Counted from the first letter of the stretch, positions 22,699-34,520 are shown. The stretch is DNA of 64,000 bases from Atopomonas sediminilitoris (GCF_022601735.1 NZ_JAKUMM010000010.1:93325-157324), one strand, 5' to 3'. A program made the numbers and translations. The notes: generated by a model from the sequence alone, not told the origin.

Positions 22699-23835
22699 TT
22701 GAGCAAGCCAGCCATTCTCGCCCTCGCAGACGGTAGTATTTTTCGCGGTGAGGCAATCGGTGCTGACGGGCAAACCGTCGGTGAAGTGGTATTTAACACT
22801 GCCATGACCGGTTACCAGGAAATTCTCACCGACCCGTCGTATGCGCGCCAAATTGTTACCCTGACGTACCCCCATATCGGCAATACCGGTACCACCCCTG
22901 AAGACGCGGAAGCTGATCGCGTTTGGGCGGCGGGTCTCGTGATTCGCGATTTGCCCTTGTTGTCGAGCAACTGGCGCAATAAGCAGCCACTGGACGAGTA
23001 TCTAAAAGCCAATAACGTGGTGGCTATCGCCGGGATTGATACCCGTCGCCTGACCCGCATTCTGCGTGAAAAAGGCTCGCAAAACGGCTGCATCCTTGCG
23101 GGTGACAACATCACCGATGAGCAAGCGTTAGAGCTGGCCCGTAGCTTTCCAGGCCTGAAGGGCATGGATTTGGCTAAAGAAGTCACTTGCGAGCAAGCCT
23201 ATGAATGGCGCTCGGGGGTGTGGAGTCTAGAAACCGATAGCCACCCCGAAGTGGCTGCTGACGCGCTGCCCTACCACGTGGTGGCGTATGACTTCGGCGT
23301 TAAGTTGAACATCCTGCGCATGCTGGTAGCGCGCGGCTGCCGTCTCACGGTGGTGCCGGCTAAGACCAGTGCGGCGGATGTTCTGGCGCTGAATCCCGAT
23401 GGTGTGTTCTTGTCCAACGGTCCAGGCGATCCAGAGCCTTGCGATTACGCGATCAAGGCAATCCAAGAGATCTTGGAAACCGAGATCCCTGTGTTTGGTA
23501 TTTGCTTGGGCCATCAATTGCTGGCGCTGGCCTCCGGTGCCAAAACGATCAAGATGGGTCACGGCCACCACGGTGCCAACCACCCGGTGCAAGATTTGGA
23601 TTCCGGTGTGGTGATGATCACCAGCCAGAACCACGGTTTTGCGGTGGATGAAAGCAGTCTGCCGACTACCTTGCGTGCTACGCACAAGTCGCTGTTCGAT
23701 CACACCCTGCAGGGTATCGAACGCACCGATAAGGCGGCTTTCAGCTTCCAAGGCCACCCCGAAGCGAGCCCGGGCCCGCACGATGTTGCGCCGCTGTTTG
23801 ATCGTTTTATCGACAGCATGGCTAAGCGCCGCTAA
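22699..23835 (+). CDS. carA: Carbamoyl-phosphate synthase small (glutaminase) subunit CarA
   Basis: Hydrolyses glutamine and channels ammonia to CarB for arginine and pyrimidine synthesis. The 378-residue protein has the class I amidotransferase nucleophile in [16 protein letters not shown] and the catalytic His-Glu in GHPEASPGP. The start is read as TTG 22699, preceded by GGGAGG; it gives [13 protein letters not shown], the family N-terminus. carB follows after 33 bases. Confidence 0.97.
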   Translation: MSKPAILALADGSIFRGEAIGADGQTVGEVVFNTAMTGYQEILTDPSYARQIVTLTYPHIGNTGTTPEDAEADRVWAAGLVIRDLPLLSSNWRNKQPLDEYLKANNVVAIAGIDTRRLTRILREKGSQNGCILAGDNITDEQALELARSFPGLKGMDLAKEVTCEQAYEWRSGVWSLETDSHPEVAADALPYHVVAYDFGVKLNILRMLVARGCRLTVVPAKTSAADVLALNPDGVFLSNGPGDPEPCDYAIKAIQEILETEIPVFGICLGHQLLALASGAKTIKMGHGHHGANHPVQDLDSGVVMITSQNHGFAVDESSLPTTLRATHKSLFDHTLQGIERTDKAAFSFQGHPEASPGPHDVAPLFDRFIDSMAKRR

Positions 23836-23868
23836 GCCGTCCGCGCACAGGAATTCGAGAGTAAGCAC

Positions 23869-26800
23869 ATGGCAAAACGTACAGACATAAAAAGCATCCT
23901 GATCCTAGGCGCTGGCCCCATCGTGATTGGTCAAGCCTGTGAGTTTGACTACTCCGGCGCGCAGGCGTGTAAAGCGCTGAAGGAAGAGGGTTATCGCGTC
24001 ATCTTGGTTAACTCTAACCCTGCGACCATCATGACCGATCCGGCCATGGCCGATGCTACCTATATCGAACCGATCAAGTGGCAAACCGTCGCTAAAATCA
24101 TCGAAGCCGAGCGCCCTGACGCACTACTGCCCACCATGGGTGGTCAGACAGCGTTGAACTGCGCGCTCGACCTTGAAAAGCATGGCGTGCTGGAGAAGTT
24201 TGGTGTCGAGATGATTGGCGCTAACGCCGACACCATCGACAAAGCCGAAGATCGCTCGCGCTTTGACAAGGCGATGAAAGACATCGGTCTGGCGTGCCCG
24301 CGTTCAGGCATCGCCCACAACATGGACGAAGCCAATGCGGTGCTGGATCAGGTGGGTTTCCCCTGCATCATCCGCCCGTCATTCACTATGGGTGGCACTG
24401 GCGGTGGTATCGCCTACAACCGCGAAGAGTTCGAAGAAATTTGCGCCCGTGGTCTGGACTTGTCGCCGACCAAAGAGCTGCTGATTGACGAGTCGTTGAT
24501 CGGTTGGAAAGAGTACGAGATGGAGGTGGTCCGCGATAAGAAGGACAACTGCATCATCGTCTGCGCCATCGAAAACTTTGACCCGATGGGCGTACACACC
24601 GGCGACTCGATCACGGTTGCGCCGGCACAAACGCTGACCGACAAAGAGTACCAAATCATGCGTAACGCCTCGTTGGCGGTGCTGCGTGAGATTGGTGTGG
24701 AAACCGGCGGTTCCAACGTGCAGTTCGGTATTTGCCCAGACACCGGCCGCATGGTGGTGATCGAGATGAACCCGCGCGTGTCGCGTTCGTCGGCATTGGC
24801 CTCTAAGGCAACGGGCTTTCCGATCGCTAAGATCGCCGCCAAGCTGGCCGTGGGTTACACCCTCGATGAGCTGCAAAACGACATTACCGGTGGCGCAACG
24901 CCGGCCTCGTTTGAGCCGGCTATCGACTACGTCGTGACTAAGATCCCGCGTTTCGCCTTCGAGAAATTCCCCAAGGCCGACGCGCGCTTGACCACACAGA
25001 TGAAGTCGGTCGGTGAAGTAATGGCCATCGGCCGTACCTTCCAAGAATCGCTGCAAAAGGCCCTGCGTGGCCTAGAAGTTGGCGTGGCCGGTCTTGATCC
25101 TAAGCTGGACATGAACGACGCCGAAGCCGACAGCGTGCTCAAGCGCGAGCTGACCGTGCCCGGTGCAGAGCGTATCTGGTACATCGGTGACGCATTCCGT
25201 GCCGGTTTGAGCATTGATGAGGTTTTTGCGCTGACCAAGATCGATCCATGGTTCTTGGTCCAGCTGGAAGATCTGATTAAAGACGAGCAGCGCATTAAGA
25301 GTTTGAGCCTGTCGAGCATTGAACGTGACGACATGTACAAGCTCAAGCGCAAAGGTTTCTCCGATACCCGTTTGGCTAAGTTGCTGGGCGTGACCGAGAA
25401 AACCCTGCGTCGCCAGCGCCACAAGCTGGAAGTCTTCCCGGTGTACAAGCGTGTGGATACCTGTGCGGCTGAGTTCGCGACTTCTACCGCTTACATGTAC
25501 TCCACCTATGAAGAAGAGTGCGAAGCGCAGCCGTCGAGTCGTGACAAGATCATGGTCCTCGGTGGCGGCCCCAACCGCATTGGTCAAGGCATCGAGTTCG
25601 ATTATTGCTGCGTGCACGCCGCGCTGGCGATGCGCGAAGACGGTTACGAGACCATCATGGTCAACTGTAATCCGGAAACCGTATCAACCGACTACGACAC
25701 CTCGGATCGCCTGTACTTCGAGCCGGTGACCTTGGAAGACGTGTTGGAAATCGTCCGTGTTGAACAACCCAAGGGTGTGATCGTGCAGTACGGCGGCCAG
25801 ACGCCGTTGAAGCTGGCGCGCGCCCTAGAAGAAGCCGGCGTGCCGATTATTGGTACCTCGCCCGATGCGATTGACCGCGCTGAAGACCGTGAACGCTTCC
25901 AGCAAATGGTGGAGCGCCTGAACTTGCGTCAGCCGCCGAACAGCACCGCGCGCAGCGAAGAAGAAGCCCTGCGTGGCGCCAATAGCATTGGCTACCCGCT
26001 GGTGGTGCGCCCGTCGTATGTCTTGGGCGGCCGCGCGATGGAAATCGTCTACAGCGACGACGAGCTCAAGCGCTACATGCGCGAAGCAGTGCAGGTGTCG
26101 AACGACAGCCCGGTCTTGCTGGATCACTTCCTCAACTGTGCGATCGAAGTCGATATCGACGCGGTCAGTGACGGTAAGCAAGTGGTGATCGGCGCAATCA
26201 TGCAGCACATCGAGCAAGCCGGCGTGCACTCCGGTGACTCGGCTTGTTCGTTGCCGCCGTACTCACTGCCGAAGCACATTCAAGATGAAATCCGCAGCCA
26301 AGTCGCCAAAATGGCGCTGGAGCTGGGCGTGGTTGGCTTGATGAACGTGCAGATGGCCGTGCAGGGCGAAGACATCTACGTGATTGAGGTCAACCCGCGT
26401 GCCTCGCGTACTGTGCCGTTTGTGTCCAAGTGCATTGGCACCTCGTTGGCCAAAGTCGCGGCACGGGCGATGGCCGGTAAAACGTTGCAAGAGCTGAACT
26501 TCACCAGCGAAGTGGTACCGCCGTACTTTAGCGTTAAAGAAGCGGTGTTCCCGTTCGCTAAGTTCCCAGGTGTTGACCCGATTCTCGGCCCTGAGATGAA
26601 GTCTACCGGTGAGGTGATGGGCGTGGGTGATAGCTTCGGCGAAGCGTTCGCCAAAGCGCAGTTCGGTGCGAGCGAGCCGGTACCTTCTGGCGGTTGCGCC
26701 TTTATTAGTGTGCGTGAGGCTGATAAGCCTGAAGTCGCTGCTGTGGCTAAGAGCTTGGTTGAGCTGGGCTTTGAAGTGGTTGCCACGGCGGGCACGGCGA

Positions 26801-27093
26801 AAATGATCGAGGCTGCCGGCATTGCCGTACGCCGCGTGAATAAGGTCACCGAAGGTCGTCCGCACATTGTCGATATGATCAAGAACGAAGAAGTGACCTT
26901 GATCATTAATACCACTGAGGGGCGTCAGTCGATTGCTGACTCTTACTCGATTCGCCGCAATGCGCTGCAGCATAAGGTGTTCTGCACCACAACGCTGGCA
27001 GCCGGTGAGGCGATCTGTGAGGCCCTCAAGTTTGGTCCTGAGCGCACCGTGCGTCGCTTGCAGGATCTGCATGCAGGAATCAATAAGGCATGA
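23869..27093 (+). CDS. carB: Carbamoyl-phosphate synthase large subunit CarB
   Basis: Two tandem ATP-grasp halves make carbamoyl phosphate from bicarbonate, ammonia and two ATP; the C-terminus carries allosteric control. Its 1074 residues match the family. Each half begins with a GGGPIxIGQ-type loop ([37 protein letters not shown]). The C-terminal MGS-like domain includes [15 protein letters not shown]. The stop overlaps greA by four bases (ATGA), coupling two functionally unrelated genes. Confidence 0.98.
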   Translation: MAKRTDIKSILILGAGPIVIGQACEFDYSGAQACKALKEEGYRVILVNSNPATIMTDPAMADATYIEPIKWQTVAKIIEAERPDALLPTMGGQTALNCALDLEKHGVLEKFGVEMIGANADTIDKAEDRSRFDKAMKDIGLACPRSGIAHNMDEANAVLDQVGFPCIIRPSFTMGGTGGGIAYNREEFEEICARGLDLSPTKELLIDESLIGWKEYEMEVVRDKKDNCIIVCAIENFDPMGVHTGDSITVAPAQTLTDKEYQIMRNASLAVLREIGVETGGSNVQFGICPDTGRMVVIEMNPRVSRSSALASKATGFPIAKIAAKLAVGYTLDELQNDITGGATPASFEPAIDYVVTKIPRFAFEKFPKADARLTTQMKSVGEVMAIGRTFQESLQKALRGLEVGVAGLDPKLDMNDAEADSVLKRELTVPGAERIWYIGDAFRAGLSIDEVFALTKIDPWFLVQLEDLIKDEQRIKSLSLSSIERDDMYKLKRKGFSDTRLAKLLGVTEKTLRRQRHKLEVFPVYKRVDTCAAEFATSTAYMYSTYEEECEAQPSSRDKIMVLGGGPNRIGQGIEFDYCCVHAALAMREDGYETIMVNCNPETVSTDYDTSDRLYFEPVTLEDVLEIVRVEQPKGVIVQYGGQTPLKLARALEEAGVPIIGTSPDAIDRAEDRERFQQMVERLNLRQPPNSTARSEEEALRGANSIGYPLVVRPSYVLGGRAMEIVYSDDELKRYMREAVQVSNDSPVLLDHFLNCAIEVDIDAVSDGKQVVIGAIMQHIEQAGVHSGDSACSLPPYSLPKHIQDEIRSQVAKMALELGVVGLMNVQMAVQGEDIYVIEVNPRASRTVPFVSKCIGTSLAKVAARAMAGKTLQELNFTSEVVPPYFSVKEAVFPFAKFPGVDPILGPEMKSTGEVMGVGDSFGEAFAKAQFGASEPVPSGGCAFISVREADKPEVAAVAKSLVELGFEVVATAGTAKMIEAAGIAVRRVNKVTEGRPHIVDMIKNEEVTLIINTTEGRQSIADSYSIRRNALQHKVFCTTTLAAGEAICEALKFGPERTVRRLQDLHAGINKA

Positions 27094-27563
27094 AATACCC
27101 CATGACACTCCAGGGCTCGCGAGCCCTGGAAGAGGAGTTAAAGCACCTCAAGGGCGAGCTGCGCCCACAAATCAGCCAAGCTATCGCCGAGGCGCGTGAG
27201 TTGGGCGACCTGAAAGAAAATGCCGAATACCATGCTGCGCGTGAGCAGCAAGGCATGGTGGAAGCGCGTATTCGTGACATCGAGGGCAAGCTGTCGAATG
27301 CCCAGGTAATCGATGTCACCAGCATTCCTCATAGCGGCAAGGTGATCTTCGGCACCACGGTGGATATTGCTAATTGCGATACCGGTGAAGAAGTGACCTA
27401 CCAAATCGTCGGTGACGACGAGGCGGATATTAAAGTCAGCAAAATCTCGGTGAACTCACCGATCGCCCGCGCCCTCATCGGCAAAGAAGAGGGTGAAGTG
27501 GTTAACGTGCAAACGCCAGGCGGCTTAGTGGAGTACGAGATCGTTGAGGTCAAGCATCTCTAA
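27090..27563 (+). CDS. greA: Transcript cleavage factor GreA
   Basis: Rescues backtracked RNA polymerase by stimulating transcript cleavage through the secondary channel. The 157-residue protein has the N-terminal coiled coil with the acidic tip ([16 protein letters not shown], near residue 41; Asp and Glu are the catalytic tip) and the C-terminal FKBP-like domain ([14 protein letters not shown]). ATG 27090 overlaps the carB stop as ATGA. Confidence 0.97.
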   Translation: MKYPMTLQGSRALEEELKHLKGELRPQISQAIAEARELGDLKENAEYHAAREQQGMVEARIRDIEGKLSNAQVIDVTSIPHSGKVIFGTTVDIANCDTGEEVTYQIVGDDEADIKVSKISVNSPIARALIGKEEGEVVNVQTPGGLVEYEIVEVKHL

Positions 27564-27572
27564 CGCTGCGCG

Positions 27573-27599
27573 CCCAGCATCGCCGGCGGTGATGCTGGG
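27573..27599 (+). other. Inverted repeat after greA
   Basis: CCCAGCATC (27573-27581) and GATGCTGGG (27591-27599) are perfect 9-base arms around a GC-rich 9-base spacer. No T-run follows. The candidate start codon of the next gene (ATG 27592) lies inside the right arm, so the hairpin could occlude it. Confidence 0.65.
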
Positions 27600-27987
27600 T
27601 TGGCCTATGCTGCAAATGCTCTGGGTTGGTGGTTTGTGGGCGCTGCAGTTTTTGCTGTTGCCCGCGCTCGAGCAGTACCAGCTAGCGCCGATGCTAGTGC
27701 ATGGCTTGGCCGACTATCTGCGTGAGTTGGTGGTGGGTTTGGCGCTGGTCGCATCTTTGCTGCAGTGTTTACTACTGGTGCGGGTGCATCGTTTAGCCAG
27801 TCTGTGGCTTGAGTTGCGTGGGCAGTTGCTGGTGGCGTGTGTGCTGTTGGCGGCCACTTACTTGTTGGTGGCGGCAGCGGGCTTAAACAGCGCGCGTTGG
27901 CTAACCTTTAACTACACCGTGTTGGCCTTGCTCGGGCTGATGTTGGTCATGCAGCCCGTGCCAGGTTTTACTCAGCGAAGCGCTTAA
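27592..27987 (+). CDS. Small DUF4149-like inner-membrane protein
   Basis: A 131-residue hydrophobic protein with about four membrane segments (starting LQMLWVGGLWALQFLLLPAL and ending LALLGLMLVMQPVPGF). A DUF4149-like membrane protein between greA and yhbY is the arrangement I recall in Pseudomonas (PA4754). Function is unknown. The start is uncertain: ATG 27592 (or GTG 27589) lies in a hairpin without a clear ribosome site, and an ATG at 27544 inside greA would add 16 polar residues. Its 3' end overlaps the converging yhbY gene by 20 bases. Confidence 0.75.
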   Translation: MLGWPMLQMLWVGGLWALQFLLLPALEQYQLAPMLVHGLADYLRELVVGLALVASLLQCLLLVRVHRLASLWLELRGQLLVACVLLAATYLLVAAAGLNSARWLTFNYTVLALLGLMLVMQPVPGFTQRSA

Positions 27988-28279
27988 CGTTCGAGAGCTT
28001 GGGATTAGCTTTGCGGTTGACGCGGTAGATCAAGGCCAGCTTGCCAATGATTTGCACCAGATCAGCATTAACCTGCTGGCACAGTGCATTCATCAGTTCA
28101 AGGCGAGGCTCGCGCTCGGTGATACTAAAGCGCACCTTGATCAGTTCGTGGTCATGCAAGGCGCGCTCGGTTTCGCTCACGACGCCTTCCGACAAGCCGT
28201 TACCGGCCACCATCACCACTGGCTTCAAATGATGGCCAATTTGCTTGAAACGTTTTTTTTGGTCCTGCGTAAGCGACAT
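27968..28279 (-). CDS. yhbY: YhbY/CRM-domain RNA-binding protein
   Basis: A single CRM (KH-like) domain protein of 103 residues, a family associated with the pre-50S ribosome. The sequence shows the KKRFKQIGHHLKPVVMVAGNGLSEGV pattern and the GxxG-like loop, then HELIKVRF. ATG 28279 gives the usual N-terminus MSLTQDQKKRF; another in-frame ATG lies at 28300. It is divergent from rlmE and converges with the DUF4149-like gene. Confidence 0.92.
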   Translation of the reverse strand: MSLTQDQKKRFKQIGHHLKPVVMVAGNGLSEGVVSETERALHDHELIKVRFSITEREPRLELMNALCQQVNADLVQIIGKLALIYRVNRKANPKLSNVKRFAE

Positions 28280-28355
28280 AATTAATAGGTATCCGGTCAA
28301 AGGGCGCTGATTCTACCTTAGCTGCCCCGGCCCGCCTAGCAAGAGAGGTAGCCTT

Positions 28356-28976
28356 GTGGCCCGTTCCAAAAGTAGTCATCGCTGGCTACGCGAACATTTT
28401 AACGACCCCTACGTAAAGCAAGCACAGCAGGACGGCTACCGTTCGCGTGCTAGCTATAAGCTGTTGGAAATGCAGGAAAAAGATCGCCTGATCAAGTCTG
28501 GCATGACCGTTTTGGACTTGGGCGCAGCGCCCGGCGGTTGGTCGCAGGTGGTCAGTCGGCTGATTGGTGAGAGCGGTCGCTTGATCGCATCGGATATTTT
28601 ACCGATGGACGGTATCGCCGATGTGACCTTTATTCAGGGTGACTTTACCGACGACGGTGTGTTTGCCGAAATCCTCGCCGCGATCGATGAACAGCCGGTA
28701 GACCTTGTTATTTCCGACATGGCCCCCAATATGAGTGGTGTAGCCGTCGCCGATCAGGTGAAAGCCATGTACTTGTGCGAATTAGCCTTGGATATGGCCG
28801 CGCGCGTATTGCGTCCTGGTGGCGACTTTTTGATCAAGGCGTTCCACGGTGAGGGCTTTGACCAGTACTTACGGGATATGCGCAGCCAGTATGACAAGGT
28901 TGTCGTGCGTAAGCCGACCGCCTCGCGTGATCGCTCGCGGGAGCAGTACTTGCTTGGGCGCGGCTTTAAAGGCTGA
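28356..28976 (+). CDS. rlmE: 23S rRNA Um2552 2'-O-methyltransferase RlmE (FtsJ/RrmJ)
   Basis: SAM-dependent ribose methyltransferase acting on the 23S A-loop of the 50S subunit. The 206-residue protein has the SAM motif [14 protein letters not shown] near residue 50. The catalytic K-D-K-E set is consistent with [15 protein letters not shown] and the C-terminal [11 protein letters not shown]. The start codon is GTG 28356 behind GAGAGG. ftsH follows after 98 bases, as in many gammaproteobacteria. Confidence 0.96.
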   Translation: MARSKSSHRWLREHFNDPYVKQAQQDGYRSRASYKLLEMQEKDRLIKSGMTVLDLGAAPGGWSQVVSRLIGESGRLIASDILPMDGIADVTFIQGDFTDDGVFAEILAAIDEQPVDLVISDMAPNMSGVAVADQVKAMYLCELALDMAARVLRPGGDFLIKAFHGEGFDQYLRDMRSQYDKVVVRKPTASRDRSREQYLLGRGFKG

Positions 28977-29074
28977 TGACATATTTCGTTACACCTAGGC
29001 CTGCCTGCTAAAACGGTCTGTAGTAAGGTAAGCAAAGACAGATTTATCGGCGCAAGCGCCTTGAGGGTAGTTCA

Positions 29075-31012
29075 TTGAACGACATGGCAAAGAATCTCAT
29101 CTTGTGGGTGATCATCGCAGCAGTGCTGGTCACCGTGATGAATAACTTCTCGAGCACGACCGAGTCGCAAGGCTTGAACTACTCCGACTTCATCGAACAG
29201 GTGAAGCAAGGACAAGTCGAGCGGGTGACCGTGGATGGCTACATGATCACCGGCGTGCGTCGTGATGGCCGTGGCTTTAAGACCGTGCGTCCGGCGATTC
29301 AAGATGGCGGCCTGATTGGTGATCTGCTGGATAACAACGTGATCATCGAAGGCAAGCAGCCCGAACAGCAGAGCATCTGGACGCAGCTATTAGTCGCTAG
29401 CTTCCCGATTCTGGTGATGATTGCCGTGTTCATGTTCGTGATGCGCCAAATGCAAGGTGGCGGCGGTGGCCGCGGTGGCCCAATGAGCTTTGGTAAGAGC
29501 AAAGCGCGCCTGCTTTCAGAAGACCAAGTTAAAACCACGCTGGCCGATGTCGCCGGTTGTGATGAGGCTAAAGAAGAAGTTGCCGAGCTGGTCGAGTTTT
29601 TGCGTGACCCCGGCAAGTTCCAGCGCCTTGGCGGCAAAATTCCGCGCGGTGTGCTGATGGTGGGCCCACCCGGTACCGGTAAAACCTTGCTGGCCAAAGC
29701 GATTGCCGGTGAGGCCAAAGTGCCGTTCTTCACTATTTCCGGCTCTGACTTTGTCGAAATGTTCGTTGGTGTCGGTGCTAGCCGCGTGCGCGACATGTTT
29801 GATCAGGCGAAAAAACATGCGCCGTGCATCATCTTTATCGACGAGATCGATGCCGTAGGTCGTCACCGTGGCGCCGGCTTGGGTGGTGGTCACGATGAGC
29901 GTGAGCAAACGCTTAACCAACTGCTGGTGGAGATGGATGGCTTCGAGATGAACGATGGTGTCATCGTTATCGCCGCCACCAACCGCCCCGACGTGCTCGA
30001 CCCTGCCTTGCTGCGCCCCGGTCGTTTCGATCGTCAAGTGGTGGTCGGTTTGCCTGATATTCGCGGTCGTGAGCAAATTCTTAAAGTGCACATGCGCAAA
30101 GTGCCGGTGGGCGAAAACGTTGAGCCTGGGGTGATTGCCCGTGGTACGCCGGGTTTCTCCGGGGCTGACTTGGCCAACTTGGTGAACGAAGCGTCACTGT
30201 TTGCCGCGCGCTTTAATAAGCGCTTGGTTGAGATGAAAGAATTTGAGCTGGCCAAAGACAAAATTATGATGGGCGCTGAGCGCAAATCCATGGTGATGTC
30301 GGACAAAGAAAAGCTCAACACTGCTTATCACGAGGCTGGTCATGCCATCGTTGGGCGTGTCGTGCCTGAGCATGATCCCGTGTACAAAGTGTCGATCATC
30401 CCACGCGGTCGCGCCTTGGGTGTGACCATGTTCCTGCCTGAAGAGGACCGCTACAGTCTGTCCAAGCGTGCGCTGGAAAGCCAAATTTGTTCACTATTTG
30501 GCGGGCGCATCGCCGAAGAGATGACCTTGGGCTTTGATGGCGTGACCACGGGTGCGTCAAACGACATTCAGCGCGCGACTCAAATCGCCCGCAACATGGT
30601 GACTAAGTGGGGGCTTTCAGAAAAGCTTGGCCCGCTGATGTATGCCGAAGAAGAGGGCGAAGTGTTCCTTGGTCGCAGTGCGGGCAGTCAGCAGACGAAT
30701 GTATCGGGCGAGACCGCCAAGCTGATCGACCAGGAAGTGCGCCGCTTTATTGATCAAAGCTATGCCACGGCCAAACAGATTCTTGAAGAGCACCGCGACA
30801 AGCTCGATATGATGGCTGAAGCGCTGATGAAGTATGAAACCATCGATGCAGAACAAATCGACGACATCATGGCGGGCAAGCCGCCGCGTGAGCCGCGCGA
30901 CTGGACCGGCGGTGGTGATGGCGGCACGCCGGCAGCCGAGGCTAAGCCTGCGCCGAATAAGTCCGATGATGTGGATGATGCCCCGATTGGTGGGCCTGCT
31001 AGCGAGCATTAA
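29075..31012 (+). CDS. ftsH: ATP-dependent membrane zinc protease FtsH
   Basis: Inner-membrane AAA+ protease. Two N-terminal membrane segments (residues 5-24 and ~102-122) flank a periplasmic domain. They are followed by the AAA module with Walker A GPPGTGKT (near residue 197), Walker [12 protein letters not shown] and the second region of homology, then the zinc protease motif HEAGH (near residue 420). Length is 645 residues. The start is read as TTG 29075, 7 bases after GAGGG, giving MNDMAKNL; ATG 29084 is the alternative. The C-terminal tail is rich in Gly, Ala and Asp. Confidence 0.97.
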   Translation: MNDMAKNLILWVIIAAVLVTVMNNFSSTTESQGLNYSDFIEQVKQGQVERVTVDGYMITGVRRDGRGFKTVRPAIQDGGLIGDLLDNNVIIEGKQPEQQSIWTQLLVASFPILVMIAVFMFVMRQMQGGGGGRGGPMSFGKSKARLLSEDQVKTTLADVAGCDEAKEEVAELVEFLRDPGKFQRLGGKIPRGVLMVGPPGTGKTLLAKAIAGEAKVPFFTISGSDFVEMFVGVGASRVRDMFDQAKKHAPCIIFIDEIDAVGRHRGAGLGGGHDEREQTLNQLLVEMDGFEMNDGVIVIAATNRPDVLDPALLRPGRFDRQVVVGLPDIRGREQILKVHMRKVPVGENVEPGVIARGTPGFSGADLANLVNEASLFAARFNKRLVEMKEFELAKDKIMMGAERKSMVMSDKEKLNTAYHEAGHAIVGRVVPEHDPVYKVSIIPRGRALGVTMFLPEEDRYSLSKRALESQICSLFGGRIAEEMTLGFDGVTTGASNDIQRATQIARNMVTKWGLSEKLGPLMYAEEEGEVFLGRSAGSQQTNVSGETAKLIDQEVRRFIDQSYATAKQILEEHRDKLDMMAEALMKYETIDAEQIDDIMAGKPPREPRDWTGGGDGGTPAAEAKPAPNKSDDVDDAPIGGPASEH

Positions 31013-31014
31013 GT

Positions 31015-31866
31015 TTGACTGCATCCAATAAAAGCTCCCGTCTGCTGTGTGGCAGTCGGGAGCTTGATCTTTCTTGCACGCGCGTGATGGGGATCTTGAA
31101 CGTCACGCCGGACTCTTTTTCCGATGGTGGCCGTTTTGCAGCGCGTGATGCGGCCCTGCGTCACGCGGAAGGCATGCTGCAAGCCGGTGCTGACATAATC
31201 GATGTGGGTGGCGAATCAACACGGCCGGGTGCGCGTGCGATTTCGCCCGTCGAGGAGTTGGAGCGCGTTGCGCCGGTGGTCGAGGCTTTGGTGCGCGAAC
31301 TTGGAGCATTGGTCTCGGTTGATACGTCCACGCCCGGCGTGATGCGTGAGGCGGCGCGGCTGGGCGCTGGCATGATCAATGATGTGCGCGCGCTGCAGCG
31401 TGAAGGTGCGTTGGATGCTGTGGCGGATATTGGTTTGCCGGTGTGCTTGATGCACATGCAAGGCGATCCCGACACCATGCAGCAGGCGCCGACTTACGGC
31501 AATGTAGTACAGGAGGTGCAAGGCTTCTTGCAGGCGCGGATAGACGCTTGCGCTGCAGTCGGTATCGATCGCGCGCGGATTGTGCTGGATCCGGGGTTTG
31601 GGTTTGGTAAAACCTTGGCGCACAACTTAAGTCTGTTTAAAGCGCTTCCTGAGATGAAGTCATGGGGCTTGCCGTTGTTGGTGGGCGTATCGCGTAAAAG
31701 TATGATTGGCCAAGCGCTTAATCGTCCGGTTGAGCAGCGCTTGGCGGGTGGGTTGGCGTTGGCTGCGCAGGCTGTTTTGGCGGGTGTGCAGCTGCTGCGT
31801 GTGCATGATGTGGCTGAGACCGTGGATGTTGTGCGTATGCTCAGCGCGGTGGCAGGCGCCGAATAA
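31015..31866 (+). CDS. folP: Dihydropteroate synthase FolP
   Basis: Condenses p-aminobenzoate with the pterin diphosphate in folate synthesis (the sulfonamide target). The 283-residue TIM-barrel protein has GILNVTPDSFSDGG and GGESTRPGA, and near its end VGVSRKSMIG. The start is TTG 31015, two bases after the ftsH stop; the next Met lies inside a conserved motif and is too late. ftsH-folP-glmM order is conserved in proteobacteria. Confidence 0.96.
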   Translation: MTASNKSSRLLCGSRELDLSCTRVMGILNVTPDSFSDGGRFAARDAALRHAEGMLQAGADIIDVGGESTRPGARAISPVEELERVAPVVEALVRELGALVSVDTSTPGVMREAARLGAGMINDVRALQREGALDAVADIGLPVCLMHMQGDPDTMQQAPTYGNVVQEVQGFLQARIDACAAVGIDRARIVLDPGFGFGKTLAHNLSLFKALPEMKSWGLPLLVGVSRKSMIGQALNRPVEQRLAGGLALAAQAVLAGVQLLRVHDVAETVDVVRMLSAVAGAE

Positions 31867-31886
31867 GTGGATAGGACAATAACAGC

Positions 31887-33224
31887 ATGAGCAGAAAATA
31901 TTTTGGCACCGACGGCATTCGTGGTTTGGTTGGCGAATTTCCGATTACCCCTGAATTTGTGCAAAAGCTAGGCTGGGCCGCCGGCCGTGCCTTTCGTCGT
32001 CAGGGTGTGTGTAAGGTGTTGATCGGTAAGGACACGCGTATTTCTGGCTATATGTTTGAGTCGGCCCTTGAGGCAGGCTTGTCCGCCGCGGGGGCCCAAG
32101 TGTTGTTGTTGGGGCCTATGCCCACGCCGGCGATTGCCTATCTGACCCGTACGTTTCAGGCTCAGGCGGGGATTGTGATCAGTGCTTCGCATAACCCCTA
32201 CCACGATAACGGGATTAAATTTTTCTCAGGTCTTGGAGTAAAGCTACCTGACGATATCGAGCTATCGATTGAGGAATTGATCGATGCGCCGATGACGGTG
32301 GTGGACTCTGCCGAGCTGGGTAAAGTGTCGCGCGTGGTGGATGCGGCAGGGCGTTATATCGAGTTCTGCAAAAGTAGCGTGTCGTCCTCTATCACGCTGA
32401 GCGGGATGAAGATTGTCCTCGATTGCGCCAATGGTGCGACCTACAAAGTGGCGCCCAGTGTCTTTCGTGAGCTGGGTGCGCAAGTCGTGGTGCTGGCTGA
32501 TCAGCCGGATGGTTTAAACATTAATGCTGGCTGTGGCTCTACTCATACTCAGGCGCTGCGCGATGCTGTGGTGGCGCAGCAGGCGGACTTGGGTATTGCC
32601 TTCGATGGTGATGGTGATCGCGTGCTGATGGTGGCGCCTGATGGACGCGAGATAGATGGCGATGAGTTGCTTTACATCATCGCGCGCGATCTCAAGCGGC
32701 GCGACAAGCTGCAAGGTGGTGTGGTTGGGACCTTGATGTCCAACCTCGGCTTGGAGCTGGCGCTACAAGCGTTGGATATTCCATTTGTACGCGCCAAGGT
32801 CGGTGACCGCTATGTCATGGCGGAACTGCAAGCCCGGGAGTGGCAGTTGGGTGGTGAAAACTCAGGGCATCTTGTGTGTTGCAATCACACCACCACCGGT
32901 GATGGCATTATTGCGGCCCTGCAAGTGCTGCAAGCGCTTAAGCGGGCCGATGAGACATTGGATCAAGCGTTGGTTGGTTTGACCAAGTGTCCGCAAGTGT
33001 TGATCAATGTGCGTCTTAAGGGTGAGATTGATCCACTGCTCAATTCGGCTGTGCAACAAGCTGTCGCAACGGCTGAAGCCAGCATGGGCGCGCGCGGTCG
33101 CGTCTTGTTGCGTAAGAGCGGCACCGAGCCATTGGTGCGGGTTATGGTTGAAGGCAGCGATGCGGCTGAGGTTCAGCAGCATGCTGAGCAGATAGCGCAA
33201 GTTGTTGAAAATGTTTGTGCTTAA
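31887..33224 (+). CDS. glmM: Phosphoglucosamine mutase GlmM
   Basis: Converts glucosamine-6-phosphate to glucosamine-1-phosphate for UDP-GlcNAc, feeding MurG and LpxC pathways present in this window. The 445-residue protein has the N-terminal FGTDGIRG, the phosphoserine loop [13 protein letters not shown] near residue 102, the metal loop DGDGDRVL, and the C-terminal [12 protein letters not shown] phosphate-binding loop. Confidence 0.97.
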   Translation: MSRKYFGTDGIRGLVGEFPITPEFVQKLGWAAGRAFRRQGVCKVLIGKDTRISGYMFESALEAGLSAAGAQVLLLGPMPTPAIAYLTRTFQAQAGIVISASHNPYHDNGIKFFSGLGVKLPDDIELSIEELIDAPMTVVDSAELGKVSRVVDAAGRYIEFCKSSVSSSITLSGMKIVLDCANGATYKVAPSVFRELGAQVVVLADQPDGLNINAGCGSTHTQALRDAVVAQQADLGIAFDGDGDRVLMVAPDGREIDGDELLYIIARDLKRRDKLQGGVVGTLMSNLGLELALQALDIPFVRAKVGDRYVMAELQAREWQLGGENSGHLVCCNHTTTGDGIIAALQVLQALKRADETLDQALVGLTKCPQVLINVRLKGEIDPLLNSAVQQAVATAEASMGARGRVLLRKSGTEPLVRVMVEGSDAAEVQQHAEQIAQVVENVCA

Positions 33225-33296
33225 GCTGAAAACAGGCTTGCTTGGGGCAGGTGCCTTGGGTAATATCTGCGCCCACTTTGCACTGAGAGGTTTGGC

Positions 33297-34046
33297 ATGC
33301 GACGTCCGCTGGTAGCCGGCAATTGGAAGATGCATGGCAGCCGTGAAACGGTGACGCAGCTTGTGCAAAGTCTGCTGCAATCTGAAGTGGTGGGTGTCGA
33401 TCGGGTGGTTTTTCCAAGCCTGATCCATCTTTCCTCGGTAGTGGATGCGGTGAGTGGTCAGTTTTCTGTGGGGGCGCAGGTATGCGCTTCTCAACAAGAG
33501 TTTGGTGCTTTTACCGGCGAAGTGGCTGCGCAGCAGCTGGCTGACTTAGGTTGTCAGTTTGTGCTGGTCGGCCACTCTGAGCGTCGGCAGTTGTTTGCTG
33601 AAACAGATGCCGTTGTAGCGCAAAAGTTTATGGCGGCGCTGCAGGCTGGATTGATTCCGGTGCTGTGTCTGGGGGAGACCTTGGCGGAGCGTGAGTCGGA
33701 GCAGACCGAGCAGGTTGTGCTGCGTCAGTTGGCTGCGGTGCTGGATGTGGGTGGTGTGAGTGCGATTGCGAAATCGGTATTGGCTTATGAGCCGGTATGG
33801 GCGATTGGCACGGGTTTGACGGCCACGCCAGAGCAAGCGCAAGCGGTGCACAAGATATTACGCGAGGCGCTGGCGAAAAAAGATGCGCAGGTGGCTGAGC
33901 TGGTTCGAATTGTTTATGGCGGCAGTGTTAAGGCGGCCAGTGCGGCAGAGCTTTTTGCAATGCCGGATATCGATGGCGGCTTGGTTGGTGGGGCCTCCTT
34001 GAATGCACAAGAATTTGCAGCGATCTGTCGCGCTGCGGAGCAGTAA
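33297..34046 (+). CDS. tpiA: Triosephosphate isomerase TpiA
   Basis: Glycolytic TIM barrel. The 249-residue protein has AGNWKMHG at the N-terminus, catalytic His in GHSERRQ, catalytic Glu in [10 protein letters not shown] (near residue 165), and GGSVKAAS at the phosphate site. ATG 33299 region: the start is the ATG following GAGAGGTTTGGC. Two bases separate it from secG. Confidence 0.97.
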   Translation: MRRPLVAGNWKMHGSRETVTQLVQSLLQSEVVGVDRVVFPSLIHLSSVVDAVSGQFSVGAQVCASQQEFGAFTGEVAAQQLADLGCQFVLVGHSERRQLFAETDAVVAQKFMAALQAGLIPVLCLGETLAERESEQTEQVVLRQLAAVLDVGGVSAIAKSVLAYEPVWAIGTGLTATPEQAQAVHKILREALAKKDAQVAELVRIVYGGSVKAASAAELFAMPDIDGGLVGGASLNAQEFAAICRAAEQ

Positions 34047-34048
34047 AA

Positions 34049-34420
34049 ATGCTTGAGACGGTTGTTATTGTTGTTCATTTGCTGGCGGCTATTGCCGTGG
34101 TTGGCTTGGTTTTGATCCAGCAGGGCAAGGGTGCTGATACAGGCGCTTCGTTTGGTTCTGGTTCTTCGGCTACCGTGTTTGGCAGTCAAGGCTCCGGTAC
34201 TTTTCTGAGTCGCGTGACTGCGATTTTGGCGACCGTGTTCTTCTTGACCAGCTTAGGTTTGGCTTATTACGCCAAGCAAAAGGCCGGTCTTTCAGGTGAA
34301 GAAGGCTTGCCGAGCGCCGCTCTTCTTGAGCAGCAAGCAGAGCAGGCGGCAGAGCTGCCGGAGCTGAAAGAAGCACCCAAGTCTGTTGATGAAGATGTGC
34401 CGGCAATCCCGGTGGAATAA
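34049..34420 (+). CDS. secG: Protein-export membrane protein SecG
   Basis: Small subunit of the SecYEG translocon. The 123-residue protein has two membrane segments (residues 3-22 and 51-70), separated by the Gly/Ser-rich cytoplasmic loop with [25 protein letters not shown]. An acidic C-terminal tail follows. tRNA-Leu begins only 10 bases after its stop, so both are probably on one transcript, as in E. coli (secG-leuU). Confidence 0.95.
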   Translation: MLETVVIVVHLLAAIAVVGLVLIQQGKGADTGASFGSGSSATVFGSQGSGTFLSRVTAILATVFFLTSLGLAYYAKQKAGLSGEEGLPSAALLEQQAEQAAELPELKEAPKSVDEDVPAIPVE

Positions 34421-34430
34421 AAAAGTTTTA

Positions 34431-34516
34431 GCCGAAGTGGTGGAATTGGTAGACACGCTATCTTGAGGGGGTAGTGACCGCAGGTCGTATGGGTTCGAGT
34501 CCCATCTTCGGCACCA
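34431..34516 (+). tRNA. tRNA-Leu (anticodon GAG)
   Basis: The acceptor stem GCCGAAG pairs with CTTCGGC, and the 3' CCA is encoded (34514-34516). The D-arm includes the TGGTAGAC segment and a long type II variable arm. The T-arm contains GGTTCGAGTCC. The anticodon GAG is at 34465-34467 within loop TTGAGGG. Length is 86 bases. It lies between secG and the initiator tRNA. Confidence 0.97.
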
Positions 34517-34520
34517 AAAT

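Noticed and set aside
26263..27108. 281-codon open frame antisense to carB
   Set aside because: Same reason; it covers conserved carB and the greA start without own signals.
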